64,000 bases of DNA from Prochlorococcus marinus XMU1405 (GCF_017696275.1 NZ_JAAORF010000003.1:186001-250000), one strand, 5' to 3'; positions 19,101 through 29,361 are shown, numbered from the stretch's first letter. Made by a program: numbers and translations. The notes: a model not told the origin generated them from the letters alone.

Positions 19101-19718
19101 TTATATTTTCCTCCATACTGCAAGCAACTTTCCTTGAATAACGACATCATTTGGACTTAATTCAATAGCTTCGTAAGATGGATTTGCTGCTTCAAGAAAT
19201 ATTTTTCCTCCTTTTTTAAAAAAATACTTTAAAGTTGTCCCTAAACCTGGAACCATTGCACTAACAATCGTTCCATTTCTAAGCGAGTACGAATCTGTAA
19301 TTGGCTCCATCAAAACCATATCTCCATCAGCAATACATGCATCTATCATAGAGTCTCCATTAACTGTAAGAGCAAAAACATTTTTCTTCTTTAAAACATC
19401 AGAGATATCTAAATTTTCTTGAACATCAGAATAAGTTTCAATTAAACCTCCAGCTGCAACTGAACCCATTATTGGTACACCTTCAATAATTTCATCAACT
19501 ATTTGCATTGTTCTAGCTTTTCCTTCTTGCCAAGATATATATCCTTTTTCTTGTAAATGCTTTAAACGACTTTGAATTGGAGCAGGAGATTTTAATCCCA
19601 TAGCTTGCATCATTTGCCTAATGGATGGACTATGTTGAAATTCTTTCATGTAATTTTTTATCCATCCATATAACTCATTCTGAGCTTGGGTAAGATCATC
19701 CCCTGAGATAGTTCCCAT
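19101..19718 (-). CDS. lexA: LexA SOS repressor
   Basis: Repressor that self-cleaves when RecA filaments form. The N-terminal winged helix (PSIRQMMQAMGLKSP, 31-45) binds DNA. The cleavage site is Ala89-Gly90 in SVAAGG, and the catalytic dyad is Ser123 (GDSMID) and Lys164 (TTLKYF), so auto-cleavage should work. The length of 205 is standard. Two matches to the cyanobacterial LexA box lie just upstream, which suggests autoregulation. It lies downstream of argF on the same strand (57 bases). Confidence 0.96.
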   Translation of the reverse strand: MGTISGDDLTQAQNELYGWIKNYMKEFQHSPSIRQMMQAMGLKSPAPIQSRLKHLQEKGYISWQEGKARTMQIVDEIIEGVPIMGSVAAGGLIETYSDVQENLDISDVLKKKNVFALTVNGDSMIDACIADGDMVLMEPITDSYSLRNGTIVSAMVPGLGTTLKYFFKKGGKIFLEAANPSYEAIELSPNDVVIQGKLLAVWRKI

Positions 19719-19748
19719 AAAACAAATGTACTCTAATACATTTGTACC
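19719..19748 (-). promoter_or_regulatory. Two tandem LexA-box-like sites upstream of lexA
   Basis: Read on the minus strand, GGTACAAATGTATT (19735-19748) and AGTACATTTGTTTT (19719-19732) each match the published cyanobacterial pattern RGTACNNNDGTWCB with one mismatch, in the second half-site. Their starts are 16 bases apart, and the second abuts the lexA ATG. This fits autorepression but has not been tested. Confidence 0.42.
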
Positions 19749-19775
19749 CTTTTATTGATTAGTTCGCAAGTATTC

Positions 19776-20705
19776 CTATTGAAGAATGCAAGATAAAAGA
19801 GCTTGTTGAGCATGTAATCTATTTTCCGCTTGATCAAAAATTCTACTTTTGTGACTTTCAAATATCTCATCAGTAATCTCTTTGGATCTATAAGCAGGAA
19901 GGCAATGAAGAATAATTGCATCTTTAGCAGCTTTACTAACTAAATCACTGTCAATAGTGAATCCATTAAAAACTTTTTCTTTCTCATCCTTTTGATTTTC
20001 TTCACCCATAGATGACCAAACATCTGTATAGAGAACATTTGCCCCTAAAACAGCACTATTAGGATCGTTAGTAATTTTCAACAAATTCTTATTTTTATAT
20101 ATTTCATATGCTTTATTGATCACCAAAGAGTTAGGTTCATAACCTTTAGGACATGCAATCCTAACTTCTACTCCTAATAACGCCCCACATAAAATAAGAG
20201 AATTTGCGACGTTATTACCGTCTCCAATAAATGTCAAAACTACTTCTTTAAAATCAAGAAATTCCTCTTTAATAGTTAAAAAATCAGCTAATGCCTGACA
20301 TGGATGTTCTAAATCTGTAAGAGCATTTATAACTGGCTTCGTAGACCATTTAGCATATTCTTCCAAATTTGAATGATCAAATGTTCTAATTGCTATTACA
20401 TCGCAATATCTACTTAGAACTCTTGCAGTATCTTTAATTGGCTCGCCTCTCTCTATTTGTGATGTTGTCGGGTTGAGGTCAATAGTGGTTCCACCAAGCC
20501 TAGTCATCGCAACTTGAAAACTAACTCTTGTACGAGTAGAAGACTTATCAAAAATTAATCCTAAAACTTTATTGTCAAGATCAATATTAATTTTTTTATT
20601 TTTAAAAACACTAGCAAGCTCTAAAATATGTAAAAATTCTTCAGTGGATAGATCCAAGCCTGACAAGAAATTTTTTTTAGCAAGCTTTTTTGGTTTTAAC
20701 ATCAA
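19776..20705 (-). CDS. argF: Ornithine carbamoyltransferase
   Basis: Makes citrulline from ornithine and carbamoyl phosphate in arginine synthesis. The carbamoyl-phosphate loop SSTRTR is at 55-60, followed by LEHPCQALAD and the catalytic-Cys motif HCLPAYR near 270. The length of 309 is normal. It lies 25 bases downstream of ftsH on the same strand. Confidence 0.97.
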   Translation of the reverse strand: MMLKPKKLAKKNFLSGLDLSTEEFLHILELASVFKNKKINIDLDNKVLGLIFDKSSTRTRVSFQVAMTRLGGTTIDLNPTTSQIERGEPIKDTARVLSRYCDVIAIRTFDHSNLEEYAKWSTKPVINALTDLEHPCQALADFLTIKEEFLDFKEVVLTFIGDGNNVANSLILCGALLGVEVRIACPKGYEPNSLVINKAYEIYKNKNLLKITNDPNSAVLGANVLYTDVWSSMGEENQKDEKEKVFNGFTIDSDLVSKAAKDAIILHCLPAYRSKEITDEIFESHKSRIFDQAENRLHAQQALLSCILQ

Positions 20706-20730
20706 TATTTCTAGATAGATCTAGATTGTA

Positions 20731-22593
20731 CTATGCGGGCATTTTACTCTCTGCTAAGAGAGTTTTAAGATCCTCCCCCTCAATAACTTCTTCTTGGAGA
20801 ATTTTTTGGGAAATAGATTCGAGTAGGGGTAAATTATTCCTTAAAATATTTAGTGCAGTCTCATGAGCATCATCAACGAGATCTCTAACTTCTTTATCTA
20901 TTGCTTGAGCGGTAGCATCACTAACAGATCTTCTTGGATTATTTCCATTTCCTAAGAATTGACCCCCTCCCTGTTTGTCGTAAGCAAGCGGGCCAAGAAT
21001 ATCACTCATTCCGAATGTGCCAACCATTTGTTCTGCTATATCGGTAGCTCTTTGTAAATCATTAGAAGCACCTGTGGTTATTTTGCCAAAAACTACTTCT
21101 TCAGCAGATCTTCCTCCAAGAAGTGTAGCTATTTGTCCTTTTAATTCTTCTTTTGAATTTAAGAATCTTTCTTCAGTTGGCAATTGGAGGGTATAACCAA
21201 GTGCACTCATACCTCTTGGTACGATTGAAATCTTAGCAACTTTTGAGCCCCCAGGCATAAGATGACCAACTATTGCATGACCGACCTCATGGTAAGCAAC
21301 AACTTTCTTTTCATCATCTTGCAAAACACGACTTTTCTTTTCCAGACCAGCAACAACTCTTTCTATCGCTTCACTTAAATCTTGTTGTTCTACACTTTTC
21401 CTTTTAGCTCTAGCGGCAAGTAAAGCAGCTTCATTTACCATGTTAGCCAAATCAGCACCTGCGAATCCACTGGTAGCTTGGGCAATTGAATCTAAATCTA
21501 TGGAATCTGCGAGTTTAACTTTTTTTGTATAGATCTCTAATATAGTTTTTCTTCCGGATAAATCTGGTCTATCTACTAAAACCTGTCTGTCAAACCTTCC
21601 AGGTCTTAAAAGTGCCGCGTCAAGAACTTCGGGTTGGTTGGTGGCCGCAAGAACTATAACTGGCTTATCGGTTGAAGCAAATCCATCCATTTCAGTGAGT
21701 AATTGGTTTAAAGTTTGTTCTCTCTCATCATTTCCACCAACTACTCCCATAGATCCTGAGCGACTTTTACCAATAGCGTCTAATTCGTCAATAAAGATTA
21801 TACAAGGTGCTTTTTTCTTAGCTTGTTCAAACAAATCCCTAACTCTTGCCGCACCTGCACCAACAAAAAGTTCAACAAATTCAGAGCCTGAAATAATGAA
21901 GAAAGGAACTTCTGCTTCTCCTGCAACAGCTTTTGAAAGAAGAGTTTTTCCTGTCCCTGGAGGGCCTACAAGAAGAACTCCTTTAGGTATTCTTGCACCA
22001 ATGTCTGTATATCTCTCAGGTCTTTTTAAAAAATCAACTATTTCGGTTAATTCATCTTTAGCTTCATCAACTCCTGCGACATCAGCAAAAGTCACCTTTG
22101 ATTCATCATCAGGGACGTAAACTTTAGCTTTACTTTTTGTAAAACTAAGAGCTCCTTGAGCACCACCGCCTCCCATGCTTCTTCTAGCAAAGAATTGTAA
22201 AACAAGGATAAAAATTAGAGGAGGAACAACCCAACTTAAAATGGTTGAAAAGAAATTAGGTTTCTTTGGAGGGGCAGCAGCAAATTCGACTCCTTTACTT
22301 TCAAGCCTTTGTGGTAGGTCCATATCGAAAATTGGGGTTGTTGCTAAAACAGAAGGTGCGCCCTCTTCAGCTCCATTTAACTCATATCTAATTTGTTCTT
22401 GTGTAATGTATGCACGCTTAACTTCACCATCGTTAACCTGATCAATAAATAGAGAGTAAGGAACTCTTGGAATTTGCATATTTTGATTAGGGAAAAGGCT
22501 ACTAAACAAAAGTAATGCTCCAACTCCTATCAAAATAATATTTACAATTCCAAAACGTCTATTAGGTTGATTATCGTCTTGTCTTATCGGCAT
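20731..22593 (-). CDS. ftsH: ATP-dependent membrane zinc protease FtsH
   Basis: AAA+ protease of the thylakoid or plasma membrane. Cyanobacterial FtsH homologues degrade damaged membrane proteins such as PsbA. Two N-terminal helices (about 17-33 and 117-135) bracket a lumenal/periplasmic domain. Walker A is GPPGTGKT (210-217), Walker B is IIFIDELDAIG, the arginine-finger region is RPGRFDRQ, and the zinc site is HEVGH (435-439). At 620 residues it is full length. The 115-base upstream gap carries GTAC-core repeats described separately. Confidence 0.97.
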   Translation of the reverse strand: MPIRQDDNQPNRRFGIVNIILIGVGALLLFSSLFPNQNMQIPRVPYSLFIDQVNDGEVKRAYITQEQIRYELNGAEEGAPSVLATTPIFDMDLPQRLESKGVEFAAAPPKKPNFFSTILSWVVPPLIFILVLQFFARRSMGGGGAQGALSFTKSKAKVYVPDDESKVTFADVAGVDEAKDELTEIVDFLKRPERYTDIGARIPKGVLLVGPPGTGKTLLSKAVAGEAEVPFFIISGSEFVELFVGAGAARVRDLFEQAKKKAPCIIFIDELDAIGKSRSGSMGVVGGNDEREQTLNQLLTEMDGFASTDKPVIVLAATNQPEVLDAALLRPGRFDRQVLVDRPDLSGRKTILEIYTKKVKLADSIDLDSIAQATSGFAGADLANMVNEAALLAARAKRKSVEQQDLSEAIERVVAGLEKKSRVLQDDEKKVVAYHEVGHAIVGHLMPGGSKVAKISIVPRGMSALGYTLQLPTEERFLNSKEELKGQIATLLGGRSAEEVVFGKITTGASNDLQRATDIAEQMVGTFGMSDILGPLAYDKQGGGQFLGNGNNPRRSVSDATAQAIDKEVRDLVDDAHETALNILRNNLPLLESISQKILQEEVIEGEDLKTLLAESKMPA

Positions 22594-22638
22594 AGTTTAT
22601 GTCAAGTTTGAACTTATTATAAACTAAACCATTAGTTT

Positions 22639-22680
22639 CCGTACCTGTAATGTTTTTTTTGGGTGAGAACCGTACGGTAC
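22639..22680. promoter_or_regulatory. GTAC-core repeats and a GC-rich palindrome upstream of ftsH
   Basis: CCGTAC occurs at 22639-22644 and again at 22670-22675, exactly 31 bp apart (about three helical turns). The second copy is part of a perfect 10-bp palindrome, ACCGTACGGT (22669-22678), with a third GTAC core at 22677-22680. These GC-rich blocks stand out in the AT-rich gap between ribD and ftsH. A regulator-binding role is inferred. Confidence 0.35.
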
Positions 22681-22708
22681 TTTGACCCATAAAAATTAGT
22701 ATTGAAAT

Positions 22709-23809
22709 TTAATTTTTAAATCTACTCTTAACACATATGTCATTGCCAATCAAACTAACATCAGAATCACTTAGTTTGATAATTCCATGCATTTCTTCAA
22801 AATTAAAATCTCCCAAGGGATTCATACTATTCCCTCCACCTAAAATTTTTGGAGCAATAAAAGTAATAAGTTCCTGAATACAATTAGATTGAATAGCGGC
22901 AGTAGCCAATCTGGGGCCACATTCCCAAAGAACTTTATTACATCCTCTTTTTGCAAGTATTTTTGAAATTAACTCTGGATTATCTGATGATACCTTCTCA
23001 ACATCAACACATTTTGGAATCCTTGAGAGGTAGCTTTCATTTGCTGTAGAAGAATCATAAATAACTAAAGTTTTTGCTCTATCACAATCCCAAAGATTAG
23101 CTTTTGAAGGGAGATCTAAACTTTTTGTGAAAACAACTCGCAAAGGCTCAGGATTTTTAGAACCTCTAGTAGTCAAAAGTGGGTTATCTCTTCTTAATGT
23201 GTTTCCACCAATAATTATTGCATCAAATTCTGCTCTAAAAGAGTGAACTAATGACCTTGATTCTTCATTAGTAATCCATTTACTTTGTCCATTTTTTAAA
23301 GCTATTCTTCCATCAATACTCATTGCCCATTTAAGAACACCAAATGTCTTTTTAGTAATATTCCTATGAATGAAAGCCTTGTTTAAATCTAATGATTCTT
23401 TTTTACATAATCCTAAGTGGACTTGTATTCCAGCTTCTTTTAGCAGCTTAATACCTTTACCAGAGACTCTTTTATCAGGGTCTTCAATAGATATATATAC
23501 CTTTTTTATACCCGAGGATATCAGCTTATCTACACATGGAGGTGTTTTACCTTGATGGCAACAAGGTTCAAGATTTACATACATTGTTCCACCTTTAGCA
23601 TCCTTTTTTAAATTATTAAATGCCATTGCCTCTGCATGAGGCATCCCTGCCTTGAAATGAAACCCTTCAGAAATAAGATTTCCATTCTTATCAAGTATCA
23701 CTGCTCCCACCCTTGGGTTTGGACTCGTTGTATTTTTGCCTAAAGAAGCCAAAAAAATTGCTCTTTTCATCCATTTTGTATGGCTTACATTTTTTTCAGT
23801 CATCTCCAA
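22709..23809 (-). CDS. ribD: Bifunctional riboflavin deaminase/reductase RibD
   Basis: Performs the deamination and ribose-reduction steps of riboflavin synthesis. The deaminase part has PHAEAMAF with His58/Glu60, and EPCCHQGKTPPC with zinc ligands Cys83 and Cys92. The reductase part starts near residue 155 (VLKWAMSIDGRIALKNGQS) and contains IIIGGNTLRRDNPLLTTR and VLWECGPRLATA. Its 366 residues are typical. A start at Met3 is equally possible. It lies 9 bases after the DUF3122 gene. Confidence 0.95.
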   Translation of the reverse strand: MEMTEKNVSHTKWMKRAIFLASLGKNTTSPNPRVGAVILDKNGNLISEGFHFKAGMPHAEAMAFNNLKKDAKGGTMYVNLEPCCHQGKTPPCVDKLISSGIKKVYISIEDPDKRVSGKGIKLLKEAGIQVHLGLCKKESLDLNKAFIHRNITKKTFGVLKWAMSIDGRIALKNGQSKWITNEESRSLVHSFRAEFDAIIIGGNTLRRDNPLLTTRGSKNPEPLRVVFTKSLDLPSKANLWDCDRAKTLVIYDSSTANESYLSRIPKCVDVEKVSSDNPELISKILAKRGCNKVLWECGPRLATAAIQSNCIQELITFIAPKILGGGNSMNPLGDFNFEEMHGIIKLSDSDVSLIGNDICVKSRFKN

Positions 23810-23818
23810 AAATCAAAT

Positions 23819-24319
23819 TCAGTTTATTGATCTCCACTCTTTAACAACAAAAGGAGGAACAGGTAACTCAGAAAAAACTCCCGACAAAGATAATCTTAAT
23901 GGTCTATTTTTATCTAAATTTTTAATCAATTCATCAAGATCGAATTCTGCTGCAGCTTGTCTTCCATCATTTGCCAATTCAACATTAAGTAATGTTTTAT
24001 CATCTAAAAGCCACTGTTTTCTACCTGATTCAACTCTCAAGTCAGTGGGATGATCAATCCTAAGATTTCCTGGATATCCTATTACTCTCAAGATCAATTT
24101 ATCTTCAAAAAAAGGTGATTTATAAGCTACTAATTGCCAAGTTTCAAAGTCCAAATCTCTTAAAAACTCACTGCTAGCATTTATTAATTCTCCATTTATT
24201 TCTGTTTCTGCAACTTCTGCGGATACTGTCAATGGGTTAAAAATAAAGGATAGTAGTAAAATTAAAGGTAATATTTTTTTTAAAAAAAATTTTTTATTTG
24301 ATTTTGTAATTTTCTTCAT
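23819..24319 (-). CDS. Secreted DUF3122-family protein
   Basis: Conserved cyanobacterial protein of unknown function. The N-terminus is a clear signal peptide: a Lys-rich start, then ILPLILLLSFIFNPLTVSA, with cleavage likely after the Ala. The mature part contains LVAYKSPFFEDKLILRVIGY and the tail PVPPFVVKEW, which I associate with DUF3122. I chose the internal ATG at 24319 because it gives a standard signal peptide; an upstream ATG at 24343 adds eight residues. It overlaps the end of the preceding small gene by 26 bases. Function unknown; periplasmic or lumenal location inferred. Confidence 0.75.
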   Translation of the reverse strand: MKKITKSNKKFFLKKILPLILLLSFIFNPLTVSAEVAETEINGELINASSEFLRDLDFETWQLVAYKSPFFEDKLILRVIGYPGNLRIDHPTDLRVESGRKQWLLDDKTLLNVELANDGRQAAAEFDLDELIKNLDKNRPLRLSLSGVFSELPVPPFVVKEWRSIN

Positions 24320-24599
24320 TTTCAGAATCCATAAGGGCATCAAGAGTAACAGCTGTTCTTACAATAGCTTGGTATCTTTTGATTATTTTACGATTTTTTT
24401 CTATAACTCGAGATAAATTCAAAGTGTCTTTTTCAGAATAGCTAGATGCTAAATCGTTAGAATCTTCTTCAATAAACTCAAATTCACTATCTTTATTTAT
24501 CAGAGTTAATAATAAATCATGTAATCTCTTTCTTCTTTCAGACAATTGATTTATTATGAAAGCTCGAACAATCATAAGATAATTTAATAAAACATTCAA
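24294..24599 (-). CDS. Conserved small hypothetical protein
   Basis: A 101-residue, strongly charged, mostly helical protein. The N-terminal part (FIINQLSERRKRLHDLLLTL) and the C-terminal part (VIEKNRKIIKRYQAIVRTAV) look amphipathic, separated by an acidic linker. No signal peptide and no domain I recognise. It overlaps the DUF3122 gene, so the two are probably co-translated. It is divergent from cobL with only 29 bases between starts. Confidence 0.6.
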   Translation of the reverse strand: MNVLLNYLMIVRAFIINQLSERRKRLHDLLLTLINKDSEFEFIEEDSNDLASSYSEKDTLNLSRVIEKNRKIIKRYQAIVRTAVTLDALMDSENEENYKIK

Positions 24600-24628
24600 A
24601 TAGATAAGTTTCTTTTAATTAAATATTC

Positions 24629-25903
24629 ATGACTGAAAAAAAAAGAAAAATTCATATAGTAGGAATTAATTCTTATAAATTTGAAGATCTATCTTTCGAA
24701 TTACAAAATCTATTTCAAGAGACAGTTTCTATTGCAGTTCCAAATTCATATTTTGAAGAAATAAAATCATGGAGCGAAAATGGTTTAGAAAAAAAGAAAT
24801 TATTTTTTTCGAGCAACAGTAATAAGGAACTTGTTAACTGGCTTAGATCACAAAAAACTGATGTTATTTTAATTTCGAGAGGCGATCCACTTTGGTTTGG
24901 CATAGGGAGAATACTACTAGAAAATTTTTCAAAAGATGAATTAAGTTTCTACCCTTCAAATACTTGCATTCAATTAGCATTTAGTAAGTTAAAAATCCCA
25001 TGGCAAGATACTGTTAACGTGAGTATTCACGGCAGAGATTCGAATAGGCTAGTAGAGGCTCTTAAAACAAGGCCTTCAAGTTTGGCTATTATTACAGATT
25101 CATATAACAAAAGTTTAGAAATAATCAAAAAAAACTTATTAGAATTAAATCTTATTGACTTCTATGATTTTTGGCTCTGTGAAGAGATTGGTTTCGAGAA
25201 TGAAAAGATAAGAAAATTAAATCTTAAAGAATCATTACCATCTGATATATCAAGTTTGAACATTGTTGTTCTTATAAAAACAAAGAAAAATTACTCAAAT
25301 AATAATCTCCCTCTTTTCGGAATCAGTGACCATATTTTTAAGACTTTTGATGATAGACCAAACTTATTAACTAAAAGGGAGGTTCGCGTTCAAATATTAG
25401 CTGCTTTAGAGCTCCCAAGAAATGGTGTCATCTGGGATATAGGAGCAGGTTGTGGGTCAATTGGTTTAGAGGCACTAAAGTTAAGGCCAAATTTAGATTT
25501 GTTTTGTATCGATAAAAGAATTGGCTCAAAAGAATTAATACTAGAAAACTCGAAGAGGCTTGACGTCAAACCAAAATTCATTTTTGAGGAAGACATAAAT
25601 TTTACCTTGAATATGAATAATTTAAGTTCTCTTGAAAAACCTAATAGATTAATAATTGGAGGATGTGATAAAAAAACTAAACTCCAGATTATTAATAAAC
25701 TTTCCCAAGATATGGATATTGGAGACATTATCGTTATCCCAATAATTAATATTCAAACTATTAAAGAATTGAAAGAGGAATTAGAAGATAAAAATTTCAA
25801 AACAAATTTAAATTTAATTCAGACCTATAAAAGCTTAAGTATTGCGGAGGGAATGAGACTAGAACCAAATAATCCCGTTTTTCTATTAAAAGGGAAAAAA
25901 TAA
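24629..25903 (+). CDS. cobL: Precorrin-6Y C5,15-methyltransferase (CbiE-CbiT fusion)
   Basis: Corrin-ring methyltransferase of (pseudo)cobalamin synthesis. The N-terminal half is a CbiE-type tetrapyrrole methylase, with ISRGDPLWFGIGR as the product/SAM loop near 81-93. The C-terminal half is a CbiT-type class I methyltransferase with decarboxylase function, with IWDIGAGCGSIGLEAL near 268-283. At 424 residues it is the usual fused length. It ends 12 bases from the convergent nadK. Confidence 0.93.
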   Translation: MTEKKRKIHIVGINSYKFEDLSFELQNLFQETVSIAVPNSYFEEIKSWSENGLEKKKLFFSSNSNKELVNWLRSQKTDVILISRGDPLWFGIGRILLENFSKDELSFYPSNTCIQLAFSKLKIPWQDTVNVSIHGRDSNRLVEALKTRPSSLAIITDSYNKSLEIIKKNLLELNLIDFYDFWLCEEIGFENEKIRKLNLKESLPSDISSLNIVVLIKTKKNYSNNNLPLFGISDHIFKTFDDRPNLLTKREVRVQILAALELPRNGVIWDIGAGCGSIGLEALKLRPNLDLFCIDKRIGSKELILENSKRLDVKPKFIFEEDINFTLNMNNLSSLEKPNRLIIGGCDKKTKLQIINKLSQDMDIGDIIVIPIINIQTIKELKEELEDKNFKTNLNLIQTYKSLSIAEGMRLEPNNPVFLLKGKK

Positions 25904-25915
25904 ATTTAAGTATTT

Positions 25916-26824
25916 TTATTTATCAGGTTTTGCCACATGGGGTAAACCCCAACCTAGTTTATTTCTTAAAACTTGGAAAAATTCGTGATCTTCAAGTCTA
26001 ATAAATTTTACTGAGTGTTTACTTTTTCTTATTAAAACCCTATCTTCAGGCCAAACATAACAACCAGCATTGCCATCAACAACCATTACTAACCTTTCAG
26101 GAGTTGCAGGAAAAACAGTTACTGGCTCTGAATCATTAAAAACCAATGCCCTAGATGCCAATGAATGTGGAGCAATTGGAGTTAATTGCACGACTGGACA
26201 ATCAGGTGTGATAACTGGTCCTCCAGCACTTAGAGAATAGGCGGTAGAACCAGTTGGAGTAGATAAAATTACTCCATCAGCTGAAATATCCACAGGAGCA
26301 TGTCTACCTATAGAAATTTCAAAGTGACACATACTTGTTAGAGGTTCTCTATGAAGAGCCATCTCATTAAGGCAAAGAGACTCCCATCTCCTCTGATCAT
26401 TCCTCATTACACTAATGATAAAGCAAGTTCTTTCTTCAATATCCCAATTTCCATCAATTATTTTATCTATAGCCTCATCTAGGTTAGATAAATAAGCTTC
26501 CGCAAGAAATCCTAAATGACCAGTATTTATTGTAAGAATTGGAATTTTAGCAGGTGCCGTTTGCCTTGCAGCAGAAAGTACAGTCCCATCTCCCCCTAGA
26601 ACAATTGCAAATTCCATTGATGAATCAAACCCCTCAGGTACACAATTCGTATATCCCAAAGGACGAACATGTTGATCAGGATTTGCGAAACCAACCATCC
26701 CTCCAGAGCTACTAACTCTTACAACTTCAAAATTAGATTTTTCCAATTTTTTTTGAACAGAAGTTGCAGTTTGAACAGCTAGTTCCTTTCCATCATTAAC
26801 GATTAGTCCTGCTTTACGTACCAA
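25916..26824 (-). CDS. nadK: NAD kinase
   Basis: Phosphorylates NAD to NADP. It has the [11 protein letters not shown] motif (GGDGT at 77-81), [21 protein letters not shown] and [17 protein letters not shown], all hallmarks of PpnK/NadK. The length of 302 is normal. It lies downstream of pheS on the same strand with a 70-base gap. Confidence 0.96.
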   Translation of the reverse strand: MVRKAGLIVNDGKELAVQTATSVQKKLEKSNFEVVRVSSSGGMVGFANPDQHVRPLGYTNCVPEGFDSSMEFAIVLGGDGTVLSAARQTAPAKIPILTINTGHLGFLAEAYLSNLDEAIDKIIDGNWDIEERTCFIISVMRNDQRRWESLCLNEMALHREPLTSMCHFEISIGRHAPVDISADGVILSTPTGSTAYSLSAGGPVITPDCPVVQLTPIAPHSLASRALVFNDSEPVTVFPATPERLVMVVDGNAGCYVWPEDRVLIRKSKHSVKFIRLEDHEFFQVLRNKLGWGLPHVAKPDK

Positions 26825-26894
26825 CCAAAAAATTAAAACTAGAACTATCTTAAACTAATTTGTTGGACAATCCTAATTTAAGAATTAAATACTA

Positions 26895-27902
26895 TTAGAA
26901 CTGTTCTAAGAATCTAATATCATTTGTATAAAATTTTCTGATGTCGTCGATCTGATGTCTCACCATACAAAATCTCTCAACTCCTAATCCTGCTGCAAAA
27001 CCAGTCCATTTCTCAGAATCTATTCCTAATTTTTCTAAGACCTTTGGATCAACCATTCCGCAACCCATTACTTCTAACCATTTACCTTTCCACTGAACGT
27101 CTACTTCTGCCGAAGGTTCAGTAAATGGGAAATAACTAGCTCTAAATCTTACAGGAATATCTCCAAAAAAGGCCTTTAAAAATGTAAGAACTGTTCCTCT
27201 TAAATGACTAAAATTAATGTCTTGATCGATACATAGAACCTCAACCTGATTAAATACAGGGGAATGAGTAGCATCTACTGCATCTCTCCTATATACTCTC
27301 CCGGGCGCAATAATTCTTACTGGAGGAGGATTCTTCTCTAAGTATCTTATCTGAACAGGAGAAGTATGGGTCCTTAAAAGTCGATTTTCATCTAAGTAGA
27401 AAGTATCCTGCATATCTCTTGCAGGATGATTTTTGGGTATGTTGAGAGACTCAAAATTATAAAAATCAGTTTCTATTTCAGGGCCACTTTCAACTGAGTA
27501 TCCTAAACCACAAAATATATCTATTATTTCGTCTTGAGTTGAAATCAAAGGATGTTTATTCCCAGGGGGTGTTCCAATTGAAGGGATAGTTACATCAATT
27601 TTTTCTTTTTTAATCTTTTTATCTAAGGCTTGGCTGTTTAGTTTATTTTTTCTTTCAGTTATTAGTTCTTGCAAATTTATCTTTACCAAGTTTGCCTTCT
27701 GGCCAATAATTGGTCTATCAGTAGCAGATAATTGACCCATTGTTTTCAAGATGATTGATAAATCACCTTTTTTCCCTAGTAAGGAAACTCTCAATTGATC
27801 CAGTTCTTCATGAGTATTAGAATTATCTATATTATTTTTTGCTATTAGAGAAAGATTATTTAGTTTTTCCTCAATTTGACTTAATGATTCAATTTGACTC
27901 AC
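26895..27902 (-). CDS. pheS: Phenylalanyl-tRNA synthetase alpha subunit
   Basis: Catalytic subunit of the alpha2-beta2 enzyme that charges tRNA-Phe. An N-terminal coiled coil is followed by class II motifs: [27 protein letters not shown], the [12 protein letters not shown] segment of motif 2, and [12 protein letters not shown] in motif 3. The length of 335 is standard. The beta-subunit gene pheT is not in this window. Confidence 0.97.
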   Translation of the reverse strand: MSQIESLSQIEEKLNNLSLIAKNNIDNSNTHEELDQLRVSLLGKKGDLSIILKTMGQLSATDRPIIGQKANLVKINLQELITERKNKLNSQALDKKIKKEKIDVTIPSIGTPPGNKHPLISTQDEIIDIFCGLGYSVESGPEIETDFYNFESLNIPKNHPARDMQDTFYLDENRLLRTHTSPVQIRYLEKNPPPVRIIAPGRVYRRDAVDATHSPVFNQVEVLCIDQDINFSHLRGTVLTFLKAFFGDIPVRFRASYFPFTEPSAEVDVQWKGKWLEVMGCGMVDPKVLEKLGIDSEKWTGFAAGLGVERFCMVRHQIDDIRKFYTNDIRFLEQF

Positions 27903-27970
27903 TGATATAGTAAAAATAAGTATTGCTTTATCTTACTTAAATATCGTCCATAAATAAAATGTCTTGATTA

Positions 27971-28780
27971 ATGAAACCGTTAAATATATTAATTAGTAAT
28001 GATGATGGGGTTTTCGCGGCGGGAATAAGAGCTTTAGCAAAATCTGCCCAAAAAAGAGGACATAAGGTAAAAGTAGTATGTCCTGACCAAGAAAGATCAG
28101 CTACTGGTCATGGTCTTACTTTGCAATCCCCATTAAGAGTGGAAAAAGCTGACGAGTTATTTGGACAAGGAATTGAAGCTTGGGGATGTTCCGGCACACC
28201 TGCTGATTGCGTCAAATTAGCACTATCAGAACTCTTGGATCATAAACCTGATCTGGTACTATCCGGAATAAATCATGGACCCAATTTAGGGACAGATATT
28301 TTTTGTTCAGGCACAGTCGCTGCAGCTATGGAAGGCACTTTAGAAAATGTTCCTTCCATGGCAATAAGTGTTGCTAGTTTTAAATGGAAGAATTTTGAAT
28401 TTGCTGGAGAAATTGCAATGAATATTGCCGAACAAGCAATTAACGATAGTTGGCCAGCTTCCCTTTTATTAAATTTGAACATACCCCCCTGCGAAAAAAA
28501 CAAGATAAAAGAATTATCCTGGACAAGATTATCGGTAAGAAAATATAAAAATCAATTTTCTAAAAGGGAAGACCCGAGGGGTGATGATTATTATTGGTTA
28601 GCAGGTGAAGTTGTTTTAGATCTTAAATCGAAAGGTTACGGTCCTAAGAATTGGCCTAGCGATGTATCTCAAATACAAGAAAATAAAATATCTCTTACAC
28701 CTGTAGAACCAGATTTATTTTGGAGAGGTAATTTAGATGACTTACCTAAAATTAATAATTCATTTGTAAATCCTTCTTAA
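27971..28780 (+). CDS. surE: 5'-nucleotidase SurE
   Basis: Metal-dependent survival-protein nucleotidase acting on nucleoside monophosphates. It shows the N-terminal ISNDDGV metal site (Asp11/Asp12), the [14 protein letters not shown] loop, [15 protein letters not shown] and YSGT-like [12 protein letters not shown]. The length of 269 is standard. Its last 21 bases overlap the end of the convergent DUF3611 gene. Confidence 0.96.
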   Translation: MKPLNILISNDDGVFAAGIRALAKSAQKRGHKVKVVCPDQERSATGHGLTLQSPLRVEKADELFGQGIEAWGCSGTPADCVKLALSELLDHKPDLVLSGINHGPNLGTDIFCSGTVAAAMEGTLENVPSMAISVASFKWKNFEFAGEIAMNIAEQAINDSWPASLLLNLNIPPCEKNKIKELSWTRLSVRKYKNQFSKREDPRGDDYYWLAGEVVLDLKSKGYGPKNWPSDVSQIQENKISLTPVEPDLFWRGNLDDLPKINNSFVNPS

Positions 28781-29293
28781 AAGCCATAAAGAAAAGCAAA
28801 GTCCAAAAAAGTGAGCAGCGATAACTTGCGTGTTACTGAGAACTGATAATATTTCAAGACCAGTAATTGGGATATCAGATGTCGCTGTTATTAATTGTCC
28901 AGTCGTTTGAGAGGATGCTTGTATAAATAAGGCTCCCATAAGAGCTTGATATCCAATTAATCCAAACAAAATTCCAAATAAATCAACTACTAGTCCTCGT
29001 TTTATCAATTTACCGGTTTGTCCTCTTGATGGTCTTGCATTGCTTGCGATTGCTCTTCCTGTTCTAACTATTAACCAACCTTGCCAAAGACTAAAAAGTA
29101 GTAAAATCAGGGATATTGTTGTAAGTGATAGACCAGGCGCTAAGCCAAGCTGTCCTTCGCTGTTATTTACAACATTTGAAAAAAGCAATACAGCTGCAAC
29201 AACAACACCTAAAATGGACTGAACCCAAAAGCGTATCCATCCAATGCGCCGCATTCCAAATGAAAGGGACTGAAAATCCATTTTGTCAGACAT
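28760..29293 (-). CDS. DUF3611-family membrane protein
   Basis: Conserved cyanobacterial/plastid-type membrane protein of unknown function. Hydrophobic segments lie near residues 22-42, 57-77, 106-130 and 155-175. [16 protein letters not shown] at the N-terminus and the polar stretch near 78-103 ([16 protein letters not shown]) fit DUF3611 as I know it. The length of 177 agrees. It is divergent from ribF. Confidence 0.75.
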   Translation of the reverse strand: MSDKMDFQSLSFGMRRIGWIRFWVQSILGVVVAAVLLFSNVVNNSEGQLGLAPGLSLTTISLILLLFSLWQGWLIVRTGRAIASNARPSRGQTGKLIKRGLVVDLFGILFGLIGYQALMGALFIQASSQTTGQLITATSDIPITGLEILSVLSNTQVIAAHFFGLCFSLWLLRRIYK

Positions 29294-29361
29294 TCATTTG
29301 ATTGAATAAACTGTAATCAATCCAAATTTGCCACTAAAATCATAAAATTGCACGTAATCTT

